From: Xiphophorus maculatus
Lineage: Eukaryota > Chordata > Actinopteri > Cyprinodontiformes > Poeciliidae
Direction of reading: 5' to 3'
Length of the DNA: 64,000 nucleotides
NCBI RefSeq assembly: GCF_002775205.1
Contig: NC_036445.1
Location: 23,788,953 to 23,852,952, forward strand
Shown here: one piece after another, positions 16,691-28,790 of the stretch
How the letters are laid out: every line of letters begins with the position of its first letter
Numbering within the stretch: the stretch's first letter is position 1
Program-made: the position numbers and the translations under genes
Notes under the pieces: generated by a model
What the model was told of the DNA's origin: nothing
The model's database searches: none
Seen by the model: the letters and a program-made list of their open reading frames with translations, nothing else

Positions 16691-16739
16691 AATAGGCCGG
16701 AGCGGCGCTTGCTGCGAGGGCCGCTCGAGGCTGCTTGCA

Positions 16740-19700
16740 GCTTTAATTATTATTATTATTCTGCCCCCCCAAAGAGGAGCCTTTTTGGGGGCTTTATCAT
16801 ATTCAAAAACTCACCAAACTTGGCGGAAGCGACTAGGCGGTTTAAAAATTTTGAATTTTAAGGTCGCCGCAAAAATCGCAAAAAAAATTGCTCAACGGCA
16901 GCAACTAGCAATTTTCAACAGACCCATTGCTATTCACTTACTTCATCGTAGAGACTTGAAATTCGGTACAGTTGTAGAGCTCACTAAGACGCTCAGAATT
17001 TACAAGTAATGTCATAGTGCAACTATCACAGGAAGTCGGCCATTTTGTATTGAACGTCCATTTTTTTCCTCGATTTTGACGTTTACAGCCTTCGTATTTG
17101 ATCGAACTCCTCCTAGGGATTTCGATTGATCGGCTTCAAACTCGGTCAGTCTGATCATAAGGCATGTCTGATTTAAAGTTATCAAATTGGTGAGTTTTGG
17201 AGCATGTTGAAGGGGGGTTAGCAGGGGTCAAAGTTCACCTACACGCCATGAAACAGAAAACTCTTATATTTCCTATACAAAAACACATAGAGGGACCAAA
17301 CTTTCAGTGATTGGTCGTCATCGGGTGTCCTAAGATACCCTGTGGTGAAATTTTTTTTTTACGTAGGCCACGCCCCCTGAGAGCAGGAAGTGTAATGTTT
17401 TACTGTGAACGGTCGCTATCTTAGCCCTTTGACCTAATCAACATGAAACTGTGTCCAGAGACAGAAGACATGTTGGTGTGTTGTGGATTCCAACCCCGAC
17501 CGGCTGCGATGAAGCAGGTGGGCGTGGCGGCGTTGCGAACGCCATCGAATTTCGTTTGGCTCTAAATTCCACAGTTTCGGGGTGAGCTGCTCCAAACTCA
17601 CTAGGATGGATCCTTATCCATCCCCGAACAGGAATCCATAGCGATATTTGGTGGGCGTGGCCTAATTTTTCTATAGCGACCCCTAGAGTATTTTAAATGA
17701 ACAGCCCCAAGCCATGCTTAAACCTAGAATTACGAAACTTGGTACACATGTGTATCATGTCAGGACGTACAAAAAAGTCTCTTGGAGCCATGCTCTAAAC
17801 CCAACAGGAAGTCGGCCATTTTGTATTGAAGGTCCATTTTGGACCTCGAGTTTGACGTTTACAGCCTTTGCATTTGATCGAACTCCTCCTAGGGATTTCG
17901 ATTGATCGACTTCAAACTCGGTCAGTCTGATCATAAGGCATGTCTGATTTAAAGTTATCAAATTGGTGACTGTATGAGCTTGCTGAAGGGGGGTTACCAG
18001 GGGTCAAAGTTCAGCTACTCGCCATGAAACACGAAACTCTTATATTTCCTATATAAAAACACATAGAGGGACCAAACGTTCAGTGATTGATCGTCATCGG
18101 GTGTCCTAAAATACCCTGTGGTGAAATTATTTTTTTAAGTAGGCCACGCCCCCTGAGAACAGGAAGTGTCATGTTTTACTGTGAACGGTCGCTATCTTAG
18201 CCCTTTGACCTAATCAACATGAAACTGTGTCCAGAGACAGAAGACATGTTGGTGTGTTGTGGATTCAAGCCCTGACCGGCTGCGATGAAGCAGCTGGGTG
18301 TGGCGGCGTGGCGAAGTGACCTGTAACGCCGATGCCATACGTTTGCTTCTAGATTCCACATGTTTCGACCGAGCTGCACCAAACTTGGCCTCAGTGATGC
18401 TGTTGTGATGCCTGACAATGCTATGTCATCATATTATGACGTCATCTAAGCCCCGCCCCCTCAGAATGAATTAGAGAGATCTTCTGTGTAATTACATAAT
18501 AAACAGTACATGTTCGTCGTTTGTAGGGCAATGCTGCCCTCTGCTGGCCACTGAAATAGTTTCATTATTTCAGTAATTCGACACCAGAGGGCAGCATTGC
18601 CCTGCAGATGAAATTCTTCGATTTTGTAATACACAGGAAAAAATAAAAAATTGGTATTTCTAACACAAAAAGTCACAGAGACTCCAAACTTTCAGTGATT
18701 GATCGTCATCAGGTGGCCTACAATACCATATGGTCAAATGATGACATCACGTAGGCCACGCCCCCTGAGAACAGGAAGTGTCATGTTTTACTGTGAACGG
18801 TCGCTCTCTTAGCCCTTTGACCTAATCAACATGAACCTGTGTCCAGAGACAGAAGACATGTTGGTGTGTTGAGGTTTCCAACCCTGACCGGCTTTGAGAT
18901 AGCAGCTGGTCGTGGCGGCGTGGCGAAGTGACCTGTAACGCCGATGCCATACTTTTGCTTCTAGATTCCACATGTTTCGACCGAGCTGCACCAAACTTGG
19001 CTTGAGTGATGCTGGTGTGATGTCTGAAAATTCTATGTCATCAGATTATGACGTCATCTAAGCCCCGCCCCCTCAGAACAGGAAGTGCTATTTTTTTCCT
19101 TGGAAACTTTCATCTATGGCTCTCTTGACCTAATCAAGGTGATTCTGTGTTGGATGACAGATAGGAAGTTGGTCTCGCTTGCTTTAAAGTGCCAAGAGTT
19201 TTCAATGGCGGCAACGCCGTTCGTATACGTTTGCCTCTACATTCCACATATTTTGACCGAGCTGCATCAAACTTGGCCTGAGTGATCCTGGAGGCTTGCC
19301 CGTCGATCCTACGTCATCACATTGTGACGTCATCTAAGCCCCGCCCCCTCGGAACCGGAAGTGCCTTTTTTTCCTTGGAAAGCTCTGTTTATGGCTCTCT
19401 TGACCTAATCAAGATGATTCAGATGATAAACTCTGTCAATGCCCACTGCTGGCTGAACCGTGTGGGCGTGGCCAAATGGCGAATATCAGTCCCTCGCCAT
19501 ATACATACGTTTGGCTCTAATTCACACATGGATCATCCGATTGGCGCCAAACTGGATATGTATGACCTTTGTTCTGCTCTAAAGAGCCCAACGGGTTTGA
19601 GATGTAATTTGGGGAAAATGCGCGACAGCTTCTGCAGCGGCTAGCGGGCGGCAGTGCTGGAAACTGCGGCAGAGCTTCTGCGGTGGGGAGCGGGCTGCGG

Positions 19701-19815
19701 CTCTGGAAAACGCGCGAGAGCTTCTGCGGTGGCCGGAACCCCCGCGGTGGCCAATAGGCCGGAGCGGCGCTTGCTGCGAGGGCCGCCCGAGGCTGCTTGC
19801 AGCTTTAATTTTTTT
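16740..19815. repeat. Long unclassified interspersed repeat, copy 2 (tandem)
   Basis: Same order of modules as copy 1 but about 0.85 kb longer, because the central module (AGGCCACGCCCCCT...GGAAGTG through the CATGAAACTGTGTCCAGAGA segment) is repeated several more times. It ends with the same GC-rich block at 19604-19800 and GCTTGCAGCTTTAATTTTTT. It lies between prelid3a and elovl4a. No transposase, reverse transcriptase or integrase was recognised. Confidence 0.75.
18525..18603. mobile_element. Palindromic foldback insert B
   Basis: Same family as the insert at 15899-15990: it begins and ends with AGGGCAATGCTGCCCTCTG and its complement. The left arm has diverged (CTGCTGGCCACTGAAAT in place of the longer arm), so pairing is imperfect in the middle. 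Confidence 0.8.
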
Positions 19816-21074
19816 TATTATTTCCAACAAACGCCTGTGCATTCTTTTGAAAAATAAACCGGAAGTGTAAGATAGGAGGGTGTGTGACTTTCCCTCCCCT
19901 TCCACGGGTCTGCCATTCGTAGAAGCAGCCTCGCATTGGAGGATAGGATGGTACCTTGAGGAGAAATTCGCTGTTGGACCAGCGGCCCCGTCCATTTCAC
20001 TCTGGGTGCAGATTCAATAGTTTGCTCTGAGCGGGATCGGCAAACAGTAGCGTTTCCAGCTGCATCTGCGTGACCTTGCGCTGACTGTAATATCAGAGGG
20101 ATTTCAGAAAGCAGCCGCGCGGTAAGGTAAAGAGCATCCCTACAGGCGCAGGGCAACAGAAGGCGAGACCGACTGTTATTGTGTTTTAATGCGTGCTTCA
20201 CACACATAGGCAAAATAGTGAATAATAATAATAATTAAAAAAAACTATATATAGACCGTTTGTTTTGATTCGGAAGTTTAAGCTTTTGGTCACTCTGGGA
20301 TGAAATGTAAGGGAATCAGATTGGAAGCAGGCCTGCTCCTGTATTGCAGTTTTAAGGCCGCGCTGCCTCCCGCTGAATGTAAATTCTAAGACATACAATA
20401 AAGCTCCTTCAATATATATGAGCCAAACATATAATATTACTTTGCCACCCGTTTATTCAGATGGTGATGAGGATCCTGTGCTTAGTTTATCGGTAGAGCG
20501 CATGGTGGATGGCAGATGCTGCAGTAGCGCTTGATCCGCTCGGGAGAGGAGGAGGAGGAGGAGGAAGAGGCTGATTCTTTTTTTTTTTTTTTTTTTTTTT
20601 TTGGTGAACCAAAAAAAAAGAAGAAGCCCCTTGTGTGTGCTACGCAGTGGGTTTTTTTCTTCCAGTTTGACTTGTCGGGATATGATCTGTTTTACTGGAG
20701 CCTGACACAACCCCCCTCCAAGTCCCCCTCCACCCCAAACCCTTTCTCTCCTCCCGCTGGTGGTCGTGTTTAGGCCAGAGATGCGCTGACACATGCGCTC
20801 TGCAGACCGGGGTTCCCGTGTGCGCAGTGAAGTCTGTGGGTCATCAATCAGAGCCTCGTGGGACAACAGCCTTATTAAAAAGACCACCTGATTGCCACGG
20901 GCTTTGACTATCGGACACCTATTAACGGGTTACTATTTCAGAACAACGCAAATGGAAAACAGAAGGAACAAAATGATTGGATTCAGCGCGACATTGGCAA
21001 CGACTGCTCTTCAGACTCAGCAGATTATGAGCTAAGCTAATTTTTTTTTTTCTTACCCGTCTCTTTGATTGCAG
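19816..21074 (+). promoter_or_regulatory. elovl4a: elovl4a upstream region and 5' untranslated exon(s)
   Basis: The stretch between the repeat and the elovl4a start has several GC-richer patches, a purine run (GAG repeats near 20543-20570) and a 25-T run (20578-20602). A strong pyrimidine tract and TTGCAG at 21069-21074 show that the first coding exon is preceded by an intron, so a non-coding first exon must lie upstream, probably in 19.9-20.9 kb. Its borders could not be fixed. Confidence 0.45.
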
Positions 21075-21083
21075 GTCGTTACC

Positions 21084-24000
21084 ATGGAGATTGTCAAGCA
21101 TTTAATAAACGACACCATAGAGTTCTACAAATGGACCCTGACTATTGCAGGTAATACTGAGCAGCATGTTGCTGGCTCCGAGGGTGGGATCCATGAGAAA
21201 CTGAAGATAGAGATTCTGTTTTGTGAATGTGCAGGTGTGTAGGTTTGATTTGATTGACCCAAAAGAGTCATATAGAACCCACTGAAAGATTTTTGGAAAA
21301 AAAAAGAAAAAGAAGTTAATGCTGGGGTTTTGTCAGGTGTATGAATACGATTGGGTTTAAGTGGATATATTTTGAAACCCCCAAAACCCGTTGGCCTTGG
21401 AAAGTCATTGTTGAAATCTGCACCGCAAATAAAAACCGTTTCTAATTTACGGTAAAATACCGGCAACTGTGGTTGCCATAATTTTACCGTATTCCGTAAA
21501 TTAAAAACGTTTTTTTTGTTGTTGTTGTTTTTTTTTTTGTTTTTTTTTGCTGTGTGGGATATTTACAAAATATAATGTGAACAAAGTAAACTTAATGTGA
21601 TGCTTACAGTCACAAATTAGATGGTGTTTAGTTAAAATACAGGAGGAAATCATTAATTATTTTTAGGCTGGTTCTTTAAAGCAGATATATTTTAAAGTGA
21701 ACACAAGAGGCAGGCTGCAGGGAAAAGTTATTTAAATGGGAAAAACAGAAAACAAAAATCAGGTGAAGAGATGGCAGAACTGGCCCATTCAGTAACCTGG
21801 CTATCAATGCGTCTCAATGTTTGTGTTTAAATTTACAAAAGAGGTCAGTTAAATTTATTGGGAGACATTTTGGTATCTGGTAAAAATATCATAGCTGCTG
21901 CTAAGTTTTCATACAGAAGCAAATACGACCCAGACTGGTTTGGTTTTACTACTGAACGTATCCTCAATATTGTAATTATTTATTATAGAAAGAACAATAC
22001 AATGGCTGACTTGTTGAAGACGTGATGCTCAAGAAACTTTCTGGCGGACTTCTCAAATATCGTCTTGTGCTGCTAAAAATGTAAAATGAGTCTGTGACAC
22101 ACGTCACTGTTATTTTCTAAAGGACAACGTCTGAAGCTTCAGCTTTCAGACTTGGTTCATGCTTGGAGGAAATCAGCTGGTGATGGCACTGAAATTAAAT
22201 CTTATGTTACTGTAAGAAAGATGGGGAGGAAAAAATAAAAAGAAACCTCCTGTAAGCTTTCTGACAGCAGGTCCTATAATGTGAACATTTAGCATTTAGC
22301 ATGCTTCATGTGTAAGCGGGAATGTGTGTCCGGCAGATAAGCGAGTGGAGAAATGGCCTCTGATGGACAACCCGCTCCCCACGCTGGCTATCAGCAGCTC
22401 CTATCTGCTCTTCCTGTGGCTGGGCCCCAAATACATGAAGAACAGAGAGTCTTTCCAGCTCCGCAAGACGCTCATTGTTTACAACTTCAGCATGGTCTTC
22501 CTCAACTTCTTCATCTTTAAAGAGGTACATGCTACCCATTTTTGTTGAAACAGATTTAGCCCAAAATTGGTATTGTGCAGCGATGATGAGCCTTTTGCTC
22601 TCTTTGTTCTTTCAGCTCTTTATGGCAGCTCGGGCAGCACAGTACAGTTACATATGTCAACCTGTGGACTACTCTGACGATCCGAATGAAGTTAGGGTGA
22701 GTGTTGTGGAGTCTTGAAAGCTGAAAAACATTTTTTTTTAAAAACCAACCACATGCACACTATCTTACAAAAAACTGTATCCTGCTAATGTATTCCCACC
22801 TCTATTCTACATGTTGTTACACTTCTACCACAATCCTCAGAGTTTTTATTAAGATTTATTGTCATACACGCACACACATGCACACCCCCACACACGCACA
22901 CACATATAATATAGAGTAAAATGGAAGAAAATGGATCATTGGTTTTCAGAATGGTTTGGCAAATAAAAAGGTTGTGTCTATTGGCAAGACTTGCTAAGTC
23001 TTTAGTGGTATGTCTATAGCATCTTTAAAGATCCAGAGGAACTAGCCCATTTTTCTTCGCCAAACATCTTGAGTCCAGACAGAGCATCAAATTCCCCCTC
23101 TTTTCCCTACTGGGGTTTAGGTCAGGGGTTTGACAGGGTCATCCTCACAACATGAATATGTTTCAAGTTTTCCTTCCAGGATTTCTCAGAATTTACTCCA
23201 CTTCATTGTCGAGATGTTGTGCCCCGTCAGTTTTCCGTCTGTAATAGCCTTTTGTACGCTGGGCAAGATGTATCGACTCAGCTAGGCCAAACACAAATGC
23301 ATGCTACACTTCTGAAATTTTTTTATTTCTAAAAAATATACAATCTTATATATTCTCCCACCTTAGAATATAACTGCATGCACTGAAGTTTTAAGCTGCC
23401 ACAAAAGGTCAAACAGTTTTGAATACAGAGTACATTTAGTCTCTCAGAATTCATTCCAACTGTTGAATAACCTACTTGCAAGCTTGACAAAGTTTCTAAA
23501 AGGTATCTAGGACTAGTTTTTGCACATGTTTTGACATTTGCTGCATACAAAGTTCTAAGGTACCAAAAGTGATTAGGATGGCCTTTCATTGTCACTTCAC
23601 TTTCTGGCGTTGGAAACCTGATTAGCGTCCGTTCAGCTGGACTGCGGAAGAGCGCGAGAGCCGACGGAGGAGTTGGTGTTCTGTTTCACCTCACTCTCTG
23701 TTGCTCCATGACATAGATACAAGCTTGACACAGAACCCGTGAGCACATTGTTCTCATGTTTACGGCGAGGTTAGGATGTCAAAGATGAGAGGGAAACAGA
23801 AACACGTTTCCCTCTCACACGTTTGGCCTCCAGTTTTATTAAAGTCAGGATCTCTGAATACAGTCTGCATTTGTTATCGCTTTAGCTCCGTTTGTGTTCA
23901 AGTGTTTTTGACCTTCACCTCCCTGATTCGCCACGTGTTGCTGTGGGAGACAGGTGGCAGGAGCTCTCTGGTGGTATTTCATCTCCAAAGGCATTGAGTA

Positions 24001-25730
24001 CCTGGACACAGTGTTTTTCATTCTGAGGAAAAAGTTCAACCAGGTCACCTTCCTGCACGTCTACCACCACTGCACCATGTTCACGCTCTGGTGGATCGGC
24101 ATCAAGTGGGTGGCCGGAGGACAGTGTGAGTTGCTCACAACGTCACGAGTCTTTGCAGTTAATGCAAAATCCACACTTTTTAAACAATTCATAAGTAATG
24201 ATTATGTCGAGCTTTTAAAAATAATGACTAAAAAGCTTCTTCAAATTTAAAGCGTCGGTATTTGACTTAGTAGATCGCTGCGGAGGAAGACGTGGAGTTG
24301 CAAACGGAGCTCAACAAATTGTGGAAAATTTAGTATGTTGGCCTTTCAAAATGATGGTCACTCTTCAAAATAAAAGTTTTTGTAGCGTTTATGATTGCGA
24401 CACATAGGTTAAACATTACTAATGGAACTAAACTAATCTAGAAAAAAAAATCGTGTTGATTTTTCAAAATGAATTCAAGATTGCTCTTCAAAACAAAAGC
24501 CTCAACATTTTGTGGGATATATTACAGCAACAGGATATTACATTAATCATGAAACTGAACCAGACACGAGAAGGGGATTATGTTGAGTTTTGAAAATGAA
24601 GCTTGAAGATATTCTCCAAAATAAAAGCTTGGAGATCTAATTGAGTAGATTACTGTAAAACAACATCCCACGTTACTAATATAACTCATCCAATCATTAA
24701 AACAGGACTATACTGACCTGTCTGAGTAGAGCTGTGAAATGACTAATGTTTTTGTAAATGAATAAAACGCAACAAAAATACTGAGGAGAAATAGCCAGAC
24801 TTAATCTAAAAATGTTTCAAAAGATAAAACAAAATCTATTTGCTTTAGAGTGAAGCTTAACTTTAATTCAGTTCCATCCTTTGTTATACATGTCATCAGA
24901 TATAAAAAATACTTCCACAGAGATATGAGGCCTTAAGAAATTAGTTGACTAGAACTAGGCTAAAACTAAAATTATAAGAAATGGCTAATTGTGATCAAAA
25001 CAAAATCAAATTCCAATTAAAATACTTCGACTCAGTTTCAAATAAAATATGCTGTCTAAATGAACTCTGCTCCAAAGGGGCCTTTTGCTGAAGTTGTACT
25101 AAAACTCTTTGTTGCGTTAATGGAAAAGAACAAGAAGTGTTCATAGATACCCTGACTTTACTTTGCTTATGTCCCTGCAGCATTCTTTGGTGCACACATG
25201 AATGCACTGATCCACGTCTTGATGTATCTGTATTACGGCTTGGCCTCCTGTGGACCGAAGATCCAAAAGTACCTGTGGTGGAAAAAGTACTTGACCATCA
25301 TTCAGATGGTAAGAAACAAAGGCCTTTTGGGGAAAGAACATGTAGGTTGGATTTCGTTTTATTTTTTTTAGAGTAATGGATTTTTTTTAAACAAACGCCT
25401 CAGGTCCAGTTCCACGTCACCATCGGCCACACCGCCCTGTCGCTGTACGTCAACTGCGACTTCCCCCACTGGATGCACTACTCCCTCATCTGCTACGCCA
25501 TCACCTTCATCGTCCTGTTCGGCAACTTCTACTACCAGACATACCGCCGCCAGCAGCCCGCACGCCGCGACGCCGCCTCCTCTTCGAAGGCGGGCAAGGC
25601 CGTCCCCAACGGCAACCTGAACGGCCTGAGCAGAGCCGCCAACGGAGCGCCGCTGATGGGGAGCAAAGAGGAGAAGCCCCAGGAGAACTCTGGCAGGAGA
25701 AAGAGGAAAGGACGTGCTAAAAGAGATTAG
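21084..25730 (+). CDS. elovl4a: Very-long-chain fatty acid elongase 4a
   Basis: Six coding exons: 21084-21150, 22337-22524, 22616-22696, 23954-24125, 25181-25308 and 25404-25730 (TAG). Total is 320 residues; human ELOVL4 has 314. The start [19 protein letters not shown] sits in a good context (ACCATGG). The histidine box HVYHH lies in [16 protein letters not shown]. Several hydrophobic segments ([37 protein letters not shown]) fit the multi-pass ER topology of the family. The C-terminus GRAKRD gives an RxKxx-type ER-retrieval signal in place of the KxKxx of the mammalian protein. The enzyme catalyses the condensing step (acyl-CoA plus malonyl-CoA to 3-ketoacyl-CoA) for C24 and longer chains, in retina, brain and skin (family knowledge). 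The segment [20 protein letters not shown] and the basic tail fit the fish 4a paralogue better than 4b. Confidence 0.95.
21436..21512. mobile_element. Small palindromic MITE-like element in elovl4a intron 1
   Basis: TACGGTAAAAT at 21448-21458 is the perfect complement of 21481-21491. The flanking bases extend the pairing imperfectly (TTTCTAATTTACGG against CCGTAAATTAAAAACG). It resembles other 'TACGGTAAAAT' fish foldback units. Confidence 0.55.
22861..22915. repeat. CA-rich microsatellite, elovl4a intron 3
   Basis: Interrupted CA tract (CACGCACACACATGCACACC type). The rest of intron 3 (to 23953) holds old transposon-like sequence around 22960-23330 and nothing coding. Confidence 0.5.
24126..25180 (+). 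other. elovl4a intron 4
   Basis: AT-rich, with no exon or recognisable repeat beyond short A runs. It is bounded by GTGAGT and CCTGCAG. Confidence 0.6.
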
Positions 25731-26820
25731 ACGGGGGAGGTGAGGCGAAAGGTGGGCTGGGGTCTCTACTCGAAACATGAAACACTTAATTTGAGGAGGA
25801 TTTAGACGGACGTGTTCGGGTAAGGTTCATTTCTTTAAGTCATGTCGACCTGAGTTGTTCTTGATAAAAATAATTAAAAAAAAAAAAGAGATCTTCTGTG
25901 GGAGGGAATTGATCTGTTTAACAGTAGGGGTCAAAGGTCAGACGAGAGATGGCCACTAATAACCCAAAAATATCGTCGAGGGGGGTTTGGATATATCGTA
26001 TTATTCTGTCTTTTTCATCGTGGTTTAGATCTGGTACGAAAAGGAGCATTAAGTTTCCCCGACATAGAGAATGAGAAGGAAACGTCTCACGGATCCATCT
26101 CGGCGGTGCCGCAGCAGCTCCTTCAGAGGAAGTCTGAGGCTGTAAATAGCAAACACTGTAATGAGACAGGAATACAGATGGCAACACACGCACAAACGTT
26201 TCAGTTTCTACTTGAACTTAGAGTTTGTTTGTTCATCGTCTTTTTAGCTATAAAAATGACAACAATGTCGTTTTGTCCTCCTTTTCCAAGCTCGTTGAAA
26301 ATGAGACATCTTTAGATTTATTTGTTTAGATGTGTTTTTTTTTTTTTAAATCACTGTTCACTTTCATGTAGGGAATCTAACTTTGAGAATGCCATCTATT
26401 TACACGCAGCAAAGAGTAAAAATGTACATAGAAACAAAAAAAGAAACGAGAGTGGGATGATGTTCCGTCTTTGCTCACCAGGCGGGATAACGATCGTCTG
26501 CTTTGTCTGTATATCACTAGCACTGATTTTTGTATATCCATACTTGTTTGTCATGTGATGAAATGTTACCAATGTTCTCTGATGAGATTCTCTGTCCCCC
26601 CCCTTTTGACAGAAAAACGGGTGGATTTTTGTTGTTTGACATGTTTTCCTGTCTTTTTTTTTATATTATAAATTTTCCTCATCTCGCGGTTTTGTCTTGG
26701 AACCGGGAAGGAAGGCGGCGGCGCGGTTCTGGGTTCGCTTTTGCGTTTACACGGATTTTGGGTCTCTGTGACTACCTTTTAGCACTGCTTCTCTTCTAAT
26801 AAAATATCTTTGAGCTTCTC
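25731..26820 (+). other. elovl4a: elovl4a 3' untranslated region
   Basis: Follows the stop codon. AATAAA at 26798-26803 is the best end signal; a second at 27311-27316 could serve a longer form. The UTR is AT-rich with no coding features. Confidence 0.5.
26798..26803 (+). terminator. Polyadenylation signal, elovl4a
   Basis: AATAAA about 1.07 kb after the stop, followed by a T- and GT-rich stretch (CTTCTCTTCTGTTTGC) of the kind expected downstream of a cleavage site. Confidence 0.55.
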
Positions 26821-28748
26821 TTCTGTTTGCAGCCAAACGCTCAGGCTTCCTTTCATGCCCTGAGCTAAGTTGAATGTAAATTTATCTACAAAAGACTCGG
26901 ATTGAAAGAGGCGGGCAGCCCTTTCCCTCTTTTCAGTCCAAGTCTGTCTTCTATTTAAAACTAGAGCTGGTGACAGGTATGTTATTTTACTTTAAGGAAA
27001 AGAAAAAAAAAAACAACTTTGCATTGCCTGCCAGATACAGTGTACATCGGCTCTATATCAGCAATCAACCAATGCATTTATTATTATTTATTATCAAATA
27101 TTTAATCTTATGTAAATACCTGTTTCCATCTAGTTGCGCGTGATCGTCTGTGTATTTGTCTAATTTTTGTGATGTACATATTTCATTGTGATATTTTGTA
27201 CTCTGCTCATTTAAGAGTGGACATTTATCCGTCCACATGGCTAATGTTTATTTTTATTTTTTGCTTTTCTTTTTGAATCATATCTTTGAACTTTCTTTAA
27301 ATTTAATTAAAATAAACAACTTACAACTGTACAACGTATTCACCTGTCCAGATCTTGTGAAGCGCAATACATTTTCACGAACACTAGAGGGCACTGTAGC
27401 AACACAACTATCGCAAGCTGAAATTTCATAAACAAGACGCTGAATCCCCGCTTTTAAATCATTTATTGTAACAGCGGATTGGACTTTTTCATTAAAAAAA
27501 AAAAAAAATTATATTAGTTTAGTGCAATATCTGTGAATGATATGATGAAACATTGGTTCTCTAGTCTTAATGATGGAAGAAAATGTTTCTCAAACTGTTT
27601 TACAAATACTACTTGGGTCACAAGCTGATATTACAGGTTAGAAAAATACATATAATAATTCACACAATCTATCTTCAAAACATCCAAACCCTTTACAACT
27701 GAAAGTTATGAACAGACTTTGACTTCCTGCCTTTAGAAATAAAACCATTCCTTGATTCATTGAGAAAGGTGCGCTGGTCATTTGATAGTGTTTGTTAAAC
27801 GTAAGTGGATCTTTATATTTTTATTACAGGAAATACTACGCATTGTCAACTTTTAAAATAATTCACGGCAATTAACAACTTTATCACAAGAATTTTTATA
27901 ACACCGCAGACAAAGATTGAATCAACATGCTCTCTAAAACAGGCTGTGGAATACTTTGTAAAATATTTAATATGATAAAAATGGCTGAAGTGCAATTAAG
28001 CTTATCACTACGTTATACAGAGAAGACTCCAGCATCTCTAATTGGATTTTAATTGTTATCTGTCCCCTGATTCTTAGACTAAATATGGAAAGCATATACA
28101 CCACGTCCTTCAATTAGTAATACAATCTCAATTGATAATGTTTATGTTTTTATTTTTTACCCTTTTCTTATGTATATAACAAACTAAGCAGGGCCAAAAT
28201 GTATGCAAACATGGTTGCACCTATAAAACTTATAGTAAATAAATAAGGAGTCCTATTTTGCGCTATAGTTCCTGCTGGCACTGTGTTATTTGTACAAATG
28301 AGCTGAAAAAAGCCATGTGTTTCAAATTAAGTTTATTGACTTGCTCTTGTGCCAGTCCCAAATTTAGACGACTTGTTATTTCTGAGGTTTGTTGTCAAAT
28401 AACACCTAGGTGTCTAATAGTGGTTGGAATTGGTGGGAATTAAACACGATCGCATAAAACATGCATGGCACCGTGAAAGAAGTGAACAACTCTTTTGTGT
28501 CTTTTTTCTTTCTTTCTTTTATTTTTTTGTTTAGTCTCTTCCAAATGCCCCTCCCATTTCGATGAATTTAGACAAAGGTTTCCATGGTTACTTCACACAG
28601 CAGCTGTGCGCCTGCCCCCACCTCACAGGCAGAAAGAAACCCTCCCTACCCAAGCCCTCATCGCCTCTCTCCTACAAACCTTTTCTCCCTACATCAGCTG
28701 GCATCTACATGGGAAAGCACACCAGTGCAATAAACTATTAAAAAGGGT

Positions 28749-28750
<2 letters not shown>

Positions 28751-28789
<39 letters not shown>
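28751..28789. repeat. GT microsatellite
   Basis: Uninterrupted (GT) run of about 19 units. It generates a spurious Val/Cys ORF. Confidence 0.95.

Positions 28790-28790
<1 letters not shown>

Larger units (their letters stand above)
14535..16750. repeat. Long unclassified interspersed repeat, copy 1
   Basis: Begins with an imperfect palindrome (GGCCCGAGCAGCAAAGCGC onward) and a TTA/ATT microsatellite. Positions 14611-15600 recur almost unchanged at 16763-17760. It ends in a GC-rich block (16550-16740) and GCTTGCAGCTTTAATTATTA, where copy 2 begins. I recognise the style (ACCAAACTTGG and AGGCCACGCCCCCT motifs) as a common fish repeat but cannot assign a class. The ORFs of 90-156 codons lack coding character. 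A palindromic insert lies at 15899-15990. Confidence 0.75.

Noticed and set aside
16539-17009. 156-codon ORF (and 14450-14857, 19282-19644 and others in the 14.5-19.8 kb region)
   Set aside because: They lie inside the repeat copies, cross module borders and microsatellites, show no family motif, and differ by frame between copies.
14535-19815. A CRISPR-like or satellite array
   Set aside because: Modules are long, unequal and interrupted, without regular short repeats and spacers; the host is a vertebrate.
25368-25778. 136-codon minus-strand ORF opposite the last elovl4a exon
   Set aside because: Shadow of a GC-rich coding exon; no independent support.
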